A program made the translations under genes and the position numbers. Of a DNA stretch of 64,000 bases, positions 8,833 to 17,888 are shown piece after piece. The first letter of the stretch is position 1; every line of letters begins with the position of its first letter. The notes below the pieces were generated by a model that saw nothing but the letters and a program-made list of their open reading frames with translations, was not told the DNA's origin and made no database searches. Where the stretch lies: the NCBI RefSeq assembly GCF_001854475.1, contig NZ_MNAN01000027.1, forward strand, positions 62,001-126,000. The letters are read 5' to 3'. This DNA comes from Pseudoalteromonas byunsanensis. GTDB lineage: Bacteria > Pseudomonadota > Gammaproteobacteria > Enterobacterales > Alteromonadaceae.

Positions 8833-10357
8833 TCAATCTTTGTGTGTAAACATACTACGCAGTGCACTCATCGCGGGATTTGGCGTATTAATAAGTGCTT
8901 GCCAAACTACTCAAACCGAGCTGCATAGCGGTACAATAGTCAGCAATGATGTCGCGGCTATCAGCTCATCTTTGCTCAACGAAGACCCAATTAAGCTGCC
9001 CGATACAAAAAAAATACCGCAAAAGCTATCAAAGCCAAGCAAAACTAAAGAAGTATCAGAAAAAGAACCCTTGAAGGCCGTGAAACCTGTAACGGATCTA
9101 TGGCAGCGGATCAGCGAACAGTTAAGTTTTGACATTGAATTAAATGACAGGTTAGAGAATAGAGTCAATTGGTACCTATCTCAGCCGCATTATCTATCAA
9201 GTGTATCCAAACGTGCTGCCCCATACTTGTATCATATCGTTCAAGAAGTCGAGCGCCGTCGCTTACCTATGGAGTTAGCACTTCTACCTTTTGTTGAAAG
9301 TGACTTTAGACCTAAGGCCATTTCCTCCCAGCAAGCAGTTGGTGCTTGGCAGCTTGTTAATGCAACCGCCTATCACTTTGGTATAAAGACAGATCAGTGG
9401 TATGACGGTCGCCAGGATGTACTCGCCTCTACAAATGCGGCTTTAGACTATTTGAGTTATTTGTATAAACGCTTTCATGGTAATTGGCTGCATGCTCTAG
9501 CGGCTTATAATAGCGGTGAGGGCCGAGTAAAAAATGCCATTGCACACAATCGACGTAAAGGAAAAAGCCGACATTTTTGGAGTCTATCTCTTCCTAAAGA
9601 AACTGAAGATTATGTACCAAAGCTGATTGCGCTAAGCTATTTATTGCAAACTGAGCACCCTAAATTTAAACGTCCACACTTACCCAATTACGCACTTACC
9701 AGCCCGCTTGATATAGGCCAGCAGTTTGACTTTTCAGTGTTAGCGTCATTAACTGGGATTGAAAAAGCAGCCCTTCACCGATTGAATCCTGGGTACTTAA
9801 GACACAAAAGCTCTCCAGATGGACCGCACAAAGTGCTACTTCCATTAACAGAAGAGCAACTGCTTAAAAGCCATTTTTTCAAACGATACTTTAGCCAAAC
9901 TTATGTTGTGCAACCTAACGATACGCTTTACAGGCTTGCTCGACGTTTTGATACCAGCGTAGCAACTATAAAGTTACTCAATAACAAAAAGGGTAATATG
10001 ATACGTATAGGTGAAAAGTTAAAAGTGAAACAGGCACAAAAATTCGATAGCTTATTAGAGGATTATCAAATAAGTCCTTATGTTGCACAGGCTCAAAAAC
10101 CTAAGCAACGCACCATGGAACTTCACCATACCATCGCAGAAGGCGAGTCATTATGGAAAATCAGCAAACAGTACAAAGTTTCTGTGCGCGATATCGTCGT
10201 ATGGAACAAGCTAAAAGAAAATAAGGTGCTAAAGCCTGGCAAGGTACTTGTGTTACACCTACCCAAAGGCAACGAAACGCTGCAAAAGCCAGCCAGCGAT
10301 GTGTTGTTGTCTGATTTAGAGAGGCTTGTTAAACCAGAAACTCGCTCTAATCGCTAG
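8819..10357 (+). CDS. mltD: Membrane-bound lytic murein transglycosylase D with LysM repeats
   Basis: 512 residues. The lipoprotein signal ends in the lipobox LISAC (Cys near residue 28). The family 1E transglycosylase (SLT) domain spans about 125-270, with LPFVESDF containing the catalytic Glu, QAVGAWQLV and ALAAYNSGEGRV. At least two LysM repeats follow: TYVVQPNDTLYRLARRFDTS near 360 and HTIAEGESLWKISKQYKVS near 440. It cleaves peptidoglycan glycan strands to 1,6-anhydro products at the outer membrane. A lysine/proline-rich linker lies between lipobox and SLT domain. Start overlaps the upstream MBL gene. Confidence 0.95.
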   Translation: MLPFNQSLCVNILRSALIAGFGVLISACQTTQTELHSGTIVSNDVAAISSSLLNEDPIKLPDTKKIPQKLSKPSKTKEVSEKEPLKAVKPVTDLWQRISEQLSFDIELNDRLENRVNWYLSQPHYLSSVSKRAAPYLYHIVQEVERRRLPMELALLPFVESDFRPKAISSQQAVGAWQLVNATAYHFGIKTDQWYDGRQDVLASTNAALDYLSYLYKRFHGNWLHALAAYNSGEGRVKNAIAHNRRKGKSRHFWSLSLPKETEDYVPKLIALSYLLQTEHPKFKRPHLPNYALTSPLDIGQQFDFSVLASLTGIEKAALHRLNPGYLRHKSSPDGPHKVLLPLTEEQLLKSHFFKRYFSQTYVVQPNDTLYRLARRFDTSVATIKLLNNKKGNMIRIGEKLKVKQAQKFDSLLEDYQISPYVAQAQKPKQRTMELHHTIAEGESLWKISKQYKVSVRDIVVWNKLKENKVLKPGKVLVLHLPKGNETLQKPASDVLLSDLERLVKPETRSNR

Positions 10358-10414
10358 CCCTCATGGCCTTGCTCACGTAAAATGGTGTCACACATTTGAA
10401 AAAACGAGATAGTC

Positions 10415-10903
10415 ATGCAGATTGCAAAAGATACCGCTGTTGAATTTCACTACACTCTAAGCGAGGCTGGTGAACAAATTGAAACCAGCACCACTGGTGA
10501 ACCACTAACTTACTTACATGGCAATGACAGCATGTTACCTGGCCTTGAAAATGCTCTTGAGGGTAAGAACTCAGGTGATAAGTTCAGTGTTACACTCACA
10601 CCAGATGAAGCCTATGGTGAATACCAAGAAGGCTTAATTCAACGTATTCCAATCAAGCACCTGCAAGGCCTTGGAAACAACAAAGCTTGGCAAGCTGGCA
10701 TGTCTGCTATTGTGGAGTCAAACCAAGGACGTCATCAGGTTACCGTTGTAAAAGTTGGCCGTTTCAATGCAGATTGCGATCTTAATCACCCATTTGCAGG
10801 TAAAACTCTAACATTTGATGTAGAAGTCATTTCTGTGCGTGAAGCTACTGCTGAAGAGTTGGCACATGGGCATGTGCACGGTGCAGGCGGGTGTGGACAT
10901 TAA
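10415..10903 (+). CDS. slyD: FKBP-type peptidyl-prolyl isomerase SlyD
   Basis: 162 residues: FKBP domain with inserted IF chaperone flap. Signature segments include FHYTLSEAGEQIETS, PLTYLHGNDSMLPGLENALEGKN, LTPDEAYGEYQEG and DLNHPFAGKTLTFDVEV. The C terminus ends HGHVHGAGGCGH, a short version of the metal-binding His/Cys tail involved in nickel handling. It acts as a cytosolic prolyl isomerase and metallochaperone. The SDR gene follows after 10 bases, suggesting co-transcription. Confidence 0.95.
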   Translation: MQIAKDTAVEFHYTLSEAGEQIETSTTGEPLTYLHGNDSMLPGLENALEGKNSGDKFSVTLTPDEAYGEYQEGLIQRIPIKHLQGLGNNKAWQAGMSAIVESNQGRHQVTVVKVGRFNADCDLNHPFAGKTLTFDVEVISVREATAEELAHGHVHGAGGCGH

Positions 10904-10913
10904 GGAGCACAAA

Positions 10914-11642
10914 GTGAGCAAAGTTGCCATAGTTACAGGTGGCAGCTTTGGCATTGGTTTAGCCATTGTCGAAAAGCTGCTTAGTCAAGATTATCAAGTA
11001 TTTAACTTAGACATTCACCCTTCCCAGAGTGGTGAATTTGTCCACTGTGATGTGAGTAAGGTTGCGGATGTAGAAAAACATATTACAGAGATTGTTCGCC
11101 AAACAGGTCGTATTGATGCACTGGTCTCTAACGCAGGAAAACACCTAAGCGCCAACATTGAAGATACAGACGAAGCAACTTTAGATAGCTTATTTGCTCT
11201 GAATGTTAAAGGAGCCTACGCTGCTACTAAAGCTGTACTGCCAACCATGAAGCAACAAAATCATGGTGCGATTGTCTATATTTCTTCAGACCAAGCGCTA
11301 ATTGGTAAAACGAACTCATTTGCCTACAATCTTACTAAATCGGCACTAGCTTCAATGGCGCGTACCACGGCTTTAGATTACGCATCTTTCAACATTCGCG
11401 CTAACGCAGTGTGTCCAGGTACCATTGAAACCCCCTTGTTTCATAAAGCCATTGATAGCTATTGTCAGAAAAGTGGTGCCATCAAAGATGAAGTGGTCGC
11501 CGATGAAGCGAAAATGCAACCTCTAGGGCGGCTGGGCCAAGCTCATGAAGTAGCTGCATTAGTTGCATTTGTGCTCAGTGATGAGGCAGCATTTATCACA
11601 GGAAGCTTGCAGAGCATTGATGGAGGCTATACCGCCCAATGA
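10914..11642 (+). CDS. SDR family NAD(P)-dependent oxidoreductase
   Basis: About 242 residues from GTG at 10914, chosen because AAGGAG lies at 10902-10907 and the protein then begins VSKVAIVTGGSFGIG, the Rossmann cofactor loop. The longer frame from 10839 would overlap slyD by 65 bases and adds no recognisable sequence. NAG near 80, the catalytic Ser of ISSDQA and the YNLTK pair (catalytic Tyr and Lys) are present, as is the C-terminal GSLQSIDGG typical of classical SDRs. The substrate is unknown. It overlaps the downstream COG3618-type hydrolase by 4 bases, and SDR plus lactonase-type hydrolase is the pattern of oxidative sugar catabolism, for example L-fucose or L-rhamnose. Confidence 0.85.
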   Translation: MSKVAIVTGGSFGIGLAIVEKLLSQDYQVFNLDIHPSQSGEFVHCDVSKVADVEKHITEIVRQTGRIDALVSNAGKHLSANIEDTDEATLDSLFALNVKGAYAATKAVLPTMKQQNHGAIVYISSDQALIGKTNSFAYNLTKSALASMARTTALDYASFNIRANAVCPGTIETPLFHKAIDSYCQKSGAIKDEVVADEAKMQPLGRLGQAHEVAALVAFVLSDEAAFITGSLQSIDGGYTAQ

Positions 11643-12475
11643 CTCCGATTATTGACCCTCATCTACATTTTTTTGATCTGCAGGCGGGTCAATATCAGTG
11701 GCTGCTTGGCCCCAACCCTCCGCCATGGCCAAACCTTGATAAAATTAAACAAAATCATGGTTTAGCACAGCTCACTTTAAGAGATGGCCTTTATCTAACT
11801 GCTCTGGTGCACATCGAAGCTGGGTTTGACAACCAAGACCCTGTAGCCGAATTGCAATGGTTAGCGACTCAAGTTTCCACACTGCCATACAAAGCAATTG
11901 CCTATATTGATGTCACTCTAGCGACTAAGGACTTTTGCGCGCAACTACAGCCTTTATTAGACTGCGAGCACTTTATTGGAATTCGAGATATCAGCGAAGG
12001 GCAAGACGCAGATAAGCTTCTACACCCCAATGTTAAACACAACCTTGCTGTTTTGGCGAACCATAACCTGATATTTGAAGCGCAGTTTGAATTGCATCAC
12101 AACACCGTAACCAAGCACTTTTCAGCAACATGCCAGCAATTACCTGCCTTGCAAATAGTCCTCAATCATAGCGGCTTTTTAGAGCAACATACAGATTGGC
12201 AAATCGGCCTTCAACAAATGGCCGAATGTAGTAATGTAGCGATTAAATTTTCTGGGCAAGAACATGTCAACGCCCCTTTAGACAGTCACACGCTGTTGGA
12301 TGTTTTAATTGCAGCCTTTGGTGATAGACGTGTGATGTTTGCGTCAAATTACCCTGTGAGCTTAATGAGGGGTGATTATTCAGAGATATGGCATCATTAC
12401 CGCCAACTGGTGAATGACGACAGACTGTGGGAAAAGCTTAGCTACAGTAACGCTAAGCGGATATATCGACTTTAA
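11639..12475 (+). CDS. Amidohydrolase-related TIM-barrel hydrolase (COG3618 type, putative lactonase)
   Basis: 278 residues starting MTPIIDPHLHFFDLQAGQYQWL, which matches the HxH metal motif and the FWDL/FFDL-Y-W signature of the COG3618 amidohydrolases that include L-fuconolactonase and L-rhamnono-1,4-lactonase. LNHSGF near 178 and the late FASNYPVSLM (usually FGSDWP, so the Asp is Asn here) follow. Cytosolic. Coupled to the SDR by ATGA overlap, so dehydrogenation then lactone hydrolysis is plausible; the sugar is not known. Converges with the DUF2884 gene, sharing 4 bases. Confidence 0.8.
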   Translation: MTPIIDPHLHFFDLQAGQYQWLLGPNPPPWPNLDKIKQNHGLAQLTLRDGLYLTALVHIEAGFDNQDPVAELQWLATQVSTLPYKAIAYIDVTLATKDFCAQLQPLLDCEHFIGIRDISEGQDADKLLHPNVKHNLAVLANHNLIFEAQFELHHNTVTKHFSATCQQLPALQIVLNHSGFLEQHTDWQIGLQQMAECSNVAIKFSGQEHVNAPLDSHTLLDVLIAAFGDRRVMFASNYPVSLMRGDYSEIWHHYRQLVNDDRLWEKLSYSNAKRIYRL

Positions 12476-13260
12476 GAGCGGATCTGTACGAGATCGTAGG
12501 CAGCTAAGCTAGGCACAATAGTTTGTAAGCGCGTTTCTGTATTTTCCAGCGTATTGAGGCATTCACAGTACTCTTCTGCTTTTTCTTCCAGTTGCTGTGC
12601 TTTCTTTTGTAACGACTTGTCTATTTCTTTGGAGATGATTTCCATACGCTGCCCCATGTCGGTGATCCTATCTTCAATATTTCCCTCACGAGATTTAAAC
12701 GCATCTCCCAACGACATTAAGATAGCACCCAACGAACCATGTACCGCTGAATGAATTTTTTTGCTGATCTCTTTTGTGAAAAAATCATCAATTTTCGACA
12801 GTGACTGAGGCGCAATAAAGAAAAAGTCATCGCCCCGTTTAAACTTGTCCATTAACGCGCGCTCTACATATTGCAGTTGCGTTTTAAGTACTTCTGGTTC
12901 TTTATCAGACATACCTTCAACCACTTGCTCTATCGCACTTAATCCCAAATTTACACCATCCGTTGCAAGGCTCACCAATTCAGGTACTGTGTCTCTAATT
13001 CCTTTTGAGTATTCATACAATACTTGGGTTTCTTGTTCAGATAACTCAACCCAATAGCCACGGATCAATAGCTGATTATCGTTGTTGATTTGAACGCGTG
13101 TTTGACCATTATCAACAATACGGATTTCACTGTCAGTGATAATAAGGCCATGACTTAACTCAACATCGCATTTATTTTTTGCCGATGTTGGCAAAGCACT
13201 TAGTAACAGTAATGTTGCGAAACTCAATGAACGAAACAAAGCTTTATTACTCCCCGTCAA
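12472..13260 (-). CDS. DUF2884 (YggN-like) secreted protein
   Basis: 262 residues from TTG at 13260. A second TTG at 13239 has a better-placed GGGGAG upstream and still keeps a full signal peptide (SFATLLLLSALPTSA), so the real start may be there. The mature part begins KNKCDVELSHGLIITDSEIRI and carries QLLIRGYWVELS, matching YggN/DUF2884. The C-terminal third is helical and contains CECLN. Periplasmic; function unknown. It is a stand-alone gene downstream of the Lcl-domain pair. Confidence 0.8.
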   Translation of the reverse strand: MTGSNKALFRSLSFATLLLLSALPTSAKNKCDVELSHGLIITDSEIRIVDNGQTRVQINNDNQLLIRGYWVELSEQETQVLYEYSKGIRDTVPELVSLATDGVNLGLSAIEQVVEGMSDKEPEVLKTQLQYVERALMDKFKRGDDFFFIAPQSLSKIDDFFTKEISKKIHSAVHGSLGAILMSLGDAFKSREGNIEDRITDMGQRMEIISKEIDKSLQKKAQQLEEKAEEYCECLNTLENTETRLQTIVPSLAAYDLVQIRS

Positions 13261-13302
13261 GAAACGAGAAGAAGAGTAGCAAACTTTTATCTAATGCCAA
13301 AG

Positions 13303-13833
13303 CTATTTGGCATAGCGGACTAAACGCAAAAAAATGTCTGAGGTTTTGGCCTTCAAATTATTCTTACCATCAGCCAGTTGATACGCCCAAGCATGATCTT
13401 GCTCAGAGATAGCCGTTGTACTGCTCCAATAGTTGTCATTTTGCGTTGATAGAAACACTTCTTGATTGATGGCAGGCTCAACACAACTATGCTCAATAAT
13501 GCTAGCTAACTCTTTTACGTTGGGCACGTGCCAATCGGTAAAGCCGGCATAATTACTGTTTTTTGCCGCAACCAACGCTTGCTGCCAATTTACCTGCAGC
13601 GCCGCACTGTTGCAGGTAATATTTACAGCATCATAATTTTGTCCAAATTCACAGACTTGCCACATGAGGCCTGTCTCATTGTCGGTTGCCGTACCATCAC
13701 CATTAAACGTAAAACGTTCAGTCGGCGTGGTACTTGGGGCGTTAGTAGCATCAACACAGGTTTGCTGAGCAAAAGCTGTGAATGAGCCCAATAGTACAAA
13801 ACCTGATAACAACAGTTTCATATTTTCTCTCAT
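13303..13833 (-). CDS. Secreted Lcl-domain (DUF1566) protein
   Basis: 176 residues with a signal peptide (KLLLSGFVLLGSFTAFA). The mature protein is one Lcl C-terminal domain: TDNETGLMWQVC, CNSAALQVNWQQALVAAKNSNYAGFTDWHVPNVKELASIIEHSC, NDNYWSSTTA and a final FLRLVRYAK. The domain is named from Legionella collagen-like proteins and related to C-type-lectin-like folds. The ATG at 13833 overlaps the stop of the upstream lipoprotein as ATGA; a second ATG at 13821 is possible. It lies directly downstream of a lipoprotein carrying the same domain, so the two probably act together at the cell surface. Confidence 0.8.
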   Translation of the reverse strand: MRENMKLLLSGFVLLGSFTAFAQQTCVDATNAPSTTPTERFTFNGDGTATDNETGLMWQVCEFGQNYDAVNITCNSAALQVNWQQALVAAKNSNYAGFTDWHVPNVKELASIIEHSCVEPAINQEVFLSTQNDNYWSSTTAISEQDHAWAYQLADGKNNLKAKTSDIFLRLVRYAK

Positions 13834-15509
13834 GGTGTTCTCACTAATCGCACATACGCGGTATTCGCTTTTGGATATGCCAAATCATTACCCGTTTGCA
13901 TATCAAGTATGAATGCTTGGCTAAGGCTACGGCCATCAACACTGGTTTGCGCGGTCCAATAGTACAGGTGCCCCAATGCAGAAACATCCGGCAGGTTAGG
14001 GAAAAAGTCAGGGTCAAGCATATGTGAACCCGTCTCTCTGCCAAAATCCATCAGACTGAGTAACTCAAAGTAAGTGGGTAACCGCCAATTACTACCTCCA
14101 CAAAAGTTACTGGCGTTCACTTCGTCAATAAACGTTTGAATACCACAGCTTGAGTCACTCGGACAGGTAGTGTTTGCGGGACTAATTACACTGCCAGGAT
14201 ACGCCGCGCCACTGACCTGATCTACATACCAGGTGTAATGATTAACGCCGTCACGAGTATCTGTGTTAGGTAAAGTTCCAGTTTCACTGAGTTTTACCTC
14301 CCAAATAAGGCCGTTGACGTTGTCTCTTACACAACTAAACTGGCTGGCTGTATCTGGTAATTCATCAGCAAATTCGTTTAACTTCGTGTAATCAAATGCT
14401 GCGCGCCCTTGTCCTACTTTATCTAGAAAGTCAGCAACACTATCTCTGCCTATATCGGCATCTTGTTCGGGGTAATCAACATCATCACAGTCAATTTCAG
14501 TGCTGGCGTCATAACATTTGCTCAAACCACTGTCTTGTATAAGTCCCAGTGCCTTAGGTTCGAGATTAACGGTTGTCGTGTCTGTCGCGCTATATCCATT
14601 GGGATCGGTCACCGTGACTTGAAATGACAGCGCGGTAGTTACATCCACGTCTGGGGCCACAAATTCAGTTGCGCACTTGTTCGGTTCGCTGATCGTAACC
14701 GTGGTGTTTTGCCCCGTTTGCGCAATTTGCTGCCATAGACAGCTAAACTGGCCTGAGGCAGTTTTGCTTTGTGATGCATCGAGCATAACGGTATCGAACT
14801 CTATGGCAGTTTGCGTTTCACCAGCCTCGGCAATCACGGGTTTATCAGCCTTTAGCAAGGTTACGCTGTACTCTGTACTCGTGCTGCCATCTTCGTCATC
14901 TGTCACTGTTAGCCTAAATTTTGCAGCTTGATTGGTCACTAATAAGGGGTGTACAAATTGAAGTGTTTGTTCTGTAGTACTGTTAAAGCTTAATGTCGGC
15001 CCAGAGAGCTGTTCCCATAAATACCCTACCACCTGACCATTTTCATCGGGGTCTAAGGATTCCGCGGCACTTAACTCAACAATGTCTAAATATTGTGATT
15101 GGCCTTCACTGGGCAGAGTTTGTGTAACAACAGGGATCGGTAATTGGTTTTGCGAAGTAATGAATACAGACACTTGGTCAGAAACAACTTGCCCATTAGG
15201 CGCAAGATAGTCCACTTTGAATGCGACTTCGCTATCGGATTTAACGTCAGGAGCCGTGACTTCAATTTCCATTCCTTCAAGTGGAAAACCTTCAACGTTG
15301 GGCCCACTTAGAATTTGCCAACTCACAGTACCACCAGAGGGTGAAACCAATGCAGACAAAGTAAACACCGATTTTTCCAGCACCGTGATATCTTCACCTG
15401 CATTGATGCTGGCATTCTCAGTACCCGTTTCAGAGTCTGAACCACCACCTCCCCCACAAGCAACTAATAACAAGCCCAGTAAAAAGGGAAGTATTTTGGT
15501 TCTTTGCAT
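13830..15509 (-). CDS. Lipoprotein with PKD/Ig-like repeats and C-terminal Lcl domain
   Basis: About 559 residues. The ATG at 15509 was preferred over the upstream GTG because AAGGAG sits 5 bases before it. Lipobox LLVAC is followed by a glycine-serine run. Three or four PKD/REJ-like beta domains follow (about 30-320), each with DASQS or DPDENGQVVGYLWEQ-type motifs. The C-terminal Lcl/DUF1566 domain (about 330-559) has CVRDNVNGLIWEVKLSETGT, NWRLPTYFELLSLMDFG, YYWTAQTS and AYVRLVRTP. Cysteine pairs there suggest disulphides. Presumably an outer-membrane-anchored surface protein. Its stop overlaps the next gene's ATG. Confidence 0.82.
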   Translation of the reverse strand: MQRTKILPFLLGLLLVACGGGGGSDSETGTENASINAGEDITVLEKSVFTLSALVSPSGGTVSWQILSGPNVEGFPLEGMEIEVTAPDVKSDSEVAFKVDYLAPNGQVVSDQVSVFITSQNQLPIPVVTQTLPSEGQSQYLDIVELSAAESLDPDENGQVVGYLWEQLSGPTLSFNSTTEQTLQFVHPLLVTNQAAKFRLTVTDDEDGSTSTEYSVTLLKADKPVIAEAGETQTAIEFDTVMLDASQSKTASGQFSCLWQQIAQTGQNTTVTISEPNKCATEFVAPDVDVTTALSFQVTVTDPNGYSATDTTTVNLEPKALGLIQDSGLSKCYDASTEIDCDDVDYPEQDADIGRDSVADFLDKVGQGRAAFDYTKLNEFADELPDTASQFSCVRDNVNGLIWEVKLSETGTLPNTDTRDGVNHYTWYVDQVSGAAYPGSVISPANTTCPSDSSCGIQTFIDEVNASNFCGGSNWRLPTYFELLSLMDFGRETGSHMLDPDFFPNLPDVSALGHLYYWTAQTSVDGRSLSQAFILDMQTGNDLAYPKANTAYVRLVRTP

Positions 15510-15529
15510 TGCCACTCCTTGTCGAAGCC

Positions 15530-15862
15530 TTATAAATAACTATCTTGGTGTATTCTTACAAATAGCTTGGTGCCTATTTTTGAATAGTCAACTTTATACT
15601 CTCGCCCATCTAACGCTTGAATAAACAACAAACGCTTTACTTCGCCAAATATATCCACACTTGAGATGTGTACCACTTCAAGATAACGCTCTTTAGCCTC
15701 TCGACGATTTCTCGGCAACTCTTCTTTGAATGGCACTAAACCCATCGGAGTGACTTTAATCTTAGGGTGCGCTTCACCGTTCACAATAACTAAATCGAGC
15801 TTCTTCTCTTTATGAATAATGGTGTTGCGGCCACTTTTAATAAAGGCTCTTTCTGTGCTCAT
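15530..15862 (-). CDS. Hypothetical protein, 110 residues
   Basis: Not recognised. Basic and soluble, with no signal peptide or membrane segment. Sequence shows alternating charged strands: KKLDLVIVNGEAHPKIKVTP, VKRLLFIQALDGREYKVDYSKIG, suggesting a small beta-rich fold. An AGGATC precedes the ATG at 15862. It ends 20 bases before the PKD-Lcl lipoprotein start and so may be in the same transcript. Base use is like that of neighbours. Confidence 0.65.
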   Translation of the reverse strand: MSTERAFIKSGRNTIIHKEKKLDLVIVNGEAHPKIKVTPMGLVPFKEELPRNRREAKERYLEVVHISSVDIFGEVKRLLFIQALDGREYKVDYSKIGTKLFVRIHQDSYL

Positions 15863-15898
15863 GAATTGATCCTGTTACTTCTTCGTTAGGGTGGTTTG

Positions 15899-16594
15899 CT
15901 ACTCTAGCAAAGATCCTACCACCTCATCTGGATTTAACTTCCAGCGATTCAATAATGTCGAAAAATGCCATATATCCCTATCCAAAACGTTTGCTGGTAA
16001 CAATAATTCGTATCCTGTTAACGCTTTAAGATTATGCATTCTATTTGCAAACATCGCTATCAGACCTGTATAAACATTGCCAGACGCTGAGCGATAATCA
16101 CTCGGTTCAACCAGCCATTCTGGTGGGCAGTTACCGTTTTCACAATATATTTTAACAGCTTGTAAAAAAATATACCTCTGTTCTATCAACAATTTTCCCG
16201 CTAACCTTGGACTCAAGTCGTGTAAAAAGGTGTCGATATTATTTAGTTTAATACCAACCGCATTTAACTCAAGAATTTCAAGCCCCTGTGTTACTGATGG
16301 AATACCTGCGGAGTGAAAATTATCACGTTCAATGTGCATGCTTCCAAATCGGTGAACATAACATATTTCTTTATTATCAATAAGTAAACTATAGAATGGC
16401 TGCTGACTTTTTAAAAAACCCAGTAAAATAGCCATTACAGCCGTACTTGATAATAAAATTTCAACTATGCTGATTGGGGAACTTCGTAACGCGACAAACG
16501 TCATGATCACAGCCAAACATATTGCTCCTACAAGCATAAACTCCATGCCGTGCCGGTTTGCCGTTGCTCTTAGTTTAGCTTGCTTAGTCGACAT
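15899..16594 (-). CDS. DUF2982 inner-membrane protein
   Basis: About 231 residues from ATG at 16594; the TTG at 16603 is less likely. Two adjacent transmembrane helices near residues 17-35 and 44-60 (FMLVGAICLAVIMTFVAL, VEILLSSTAVMAILLGFL) are followed by a cytoplasmic PH-like region (YSLLIDNKEICYVHRFGSMHIERDNF). This is the layout of DUF2982 proteins found in Alteromonadales and Vibrionales, whose function is unknown. Divergent from the RND efflux genes, with 229 bases between. Confidence 0.75.
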   Translation of the reverse strand: MSTKQAKLRATANRHGMEFMLVGAICLAVIMTFVALRSSPISIVEILLSSTAVMAILLGFLKSQQPFYSLLIDNKEICYVHRFGSMHIERDNFHSAGIPSVTQGLEILELNAVGIKLNNIDTFLHDLSPRLAGKLLIEQRYIFLQAVKIYCENGNCPPEWLVEPSDYRSASGNVYTGLIAMFANRMHNLKALTGYELLLPANVLDRDIWHFSTLLNRWKLNPDEVVGSLLE

Positions 16595-16771
16595 AAAAAC
16601 CAAAATAAAAGATAAACATCAGCACAGTCCAAAGCAGTACATAACGTATTGTGATACAGGTTTTGCAGGGGCGTTGTTTCGTCACTTCATATCTCACAGA
16701 CTAGCGAAATTGTTTCTAATCATTCAATTTTTCGGCCAACTCACAAAATTACGAGATACCTAACTATATGT

Positions 16772-16784
16772 ATACGGGCCGTAT
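16772..16784. promoter_or_regulatory. 13-base palindrome upstream of RND adaptor
   Basis: ATACGG-G-CCGTAT is a perfect palindrome 40 bases before the adaptor start, just upstream of a TACACT that could be a -10 element. This position suits a repressor operator, but no regulator gene adjoins the pump. Confidence 0.35.
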
Positions 16785-16823
16785 TTTGTACACTATTAAC
16801 ATTACTATTTGCGGTATATTTTT

Positions 16824-17879
16824 ATGTTTACTCAACAGTCAGGCAAAGCACTTTTTCCATTTATTATTTTAATTCTCGTTGCCATTATAAGCTATTTATA
16901 CCTGCCCTCTAGCCAAGGTCAAATGAATAGAGCAGCCGGCGCACCAACGACAGTCAGTGCTCAAACCGCATCGATTCAGGAAAAAACGCTGTTTATTTCT
17001 GCAGTTGGGAGCGCCCGAGCGAATCAGGCTATTCAAATATCTAGTTCACAAAGCGATTATATAACAGACATTTACTTTAATGATGGTGACGTCATCAAGC
17101 AAGGTGAAAAATTGGTACAGCTGCAAAATGAGCAGGAGCGTTTGGCCGTAAAAGAGCTAAAAATAAACCTCAAAGAACAACAAAGACAGCTAAAGCGACT
17201 AGAAGACTTAGCAAAGAGTCAGTCAGCTGCCCGCTCACAATTAGAAACGCAACGTTCGGTAGTTGAGGCGCTTCAAGCCAAATTAGAACTAGAACAAACA
17301 CATCTGAATGAACTGCTAATCAGCGCACCATTTACAGGCATACTAGGGAAACGTTTGGTGTCAGTCGGCAGTTTTGTCAATTCATCTACCTCCCTGACAA
17401 CATTGGATGATATCAGCATCATTAAAGTTGATTTTCAGGTACCTGAAAAGCACCTAGCGACACTCCATACGGGCATGGCTGTCAAAGGTAAGAGTGACGC
17501 ATATGGTGAGCGTGAATTTACTGGCCACATCTCTCATGTTGATACTCGTATCGACAGTGCAACCCGCAGCTTGCAGGTCACCGCAAGTTTCGATAACACT
17601 GAATCTTTACTACGTCCTGGTATGCTAATGCATCTGGAATTAGAGCTTCAGACATACAACGCCATCATGCTACCTGAGAAAAGTATTATCCCGCGTCAAG
17701 AAAAGCATTACGTGTTTATTATTGATGAGCAGCAAAAAGCTAAACAGGTTGAAGTTAATATCGTTGCCCGTTTCAATGGTTGGGTGGCCATTTCTTCCGG
17801 TGTTGAGCAAGGCCAGCAGGTGATAACCGAAGGTGTGATCAAAATTCGCTCTGGCAGCAACGTATCGGTTAAGAGTTAG
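16824..17879 (+). CDS. RND efflux periplasmic adaptor (membrane fusion protein)
   Basis: About 351 residues from ATG at 16824; a TTG at 16809 would add five residues. The N-terminal anchor KALFPFIILILVAIISYLYL lacks a lipobox. The lipoyl half-motifs are TDIYFNDGDVIKQGEKLVQL near 90 and LLISAPFTGILGKRLVSVGSFVN near 165, separated by a coiled coil (KELKINLKEQQRQLKRLEDLAKS). The beta-barrel and membrane-proximal domains follow. It links the inner-membrane pump to an outer-membrane channel; no TolC-like gene is nearby, so the channel is encoded elsewhere. Nine bases separate it from the pump gene. Confidence 0.92.
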   Translation: MFTQQSGKALFPFIILILVAIISYLYLPSSQGQMNRAAGAPTTVSAQTASIQEKTLFISAVGSARANQAIQISSSQSDYITDIYFNDGDVIKQGEKLVQLQNEQERLAVKELKINLKEQQRQLKRLEDLAKSQSAARSQLETQRSVVEALQAKLELEQTHLNELLISAPFTGILGKRLVSVGSFVNSSTSLTTLDDISIIKVDFQVPEKHLATLHTGMAVKGKSDAYGEREFTGHISHVDTRIDSATRSLQVTASFDNTESLLRPGMLMHLELELQTYNAIMLPEKSIIPRQEKHYVFIIDEQQKAKQVEVNIVARFNGWVAISSGVEQGQQVITEGVIKIRSGSNVSVKS

Positions 17880-17888
17880 GAGTAGCCT

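Noticed and set aside
10839..10913. Upstream extension of the SDR gene into slyD
   Set aside because: AAGGAG at 10902-10907 serves the GTG at 10914, and the Rossmann motif follows directly.
15217..15624. 135-codon frame antisense to the PKD-Lcl lipoprotein
   Set aside because: Composition reflects the complement of the lipoprotein repeats; no start signal.
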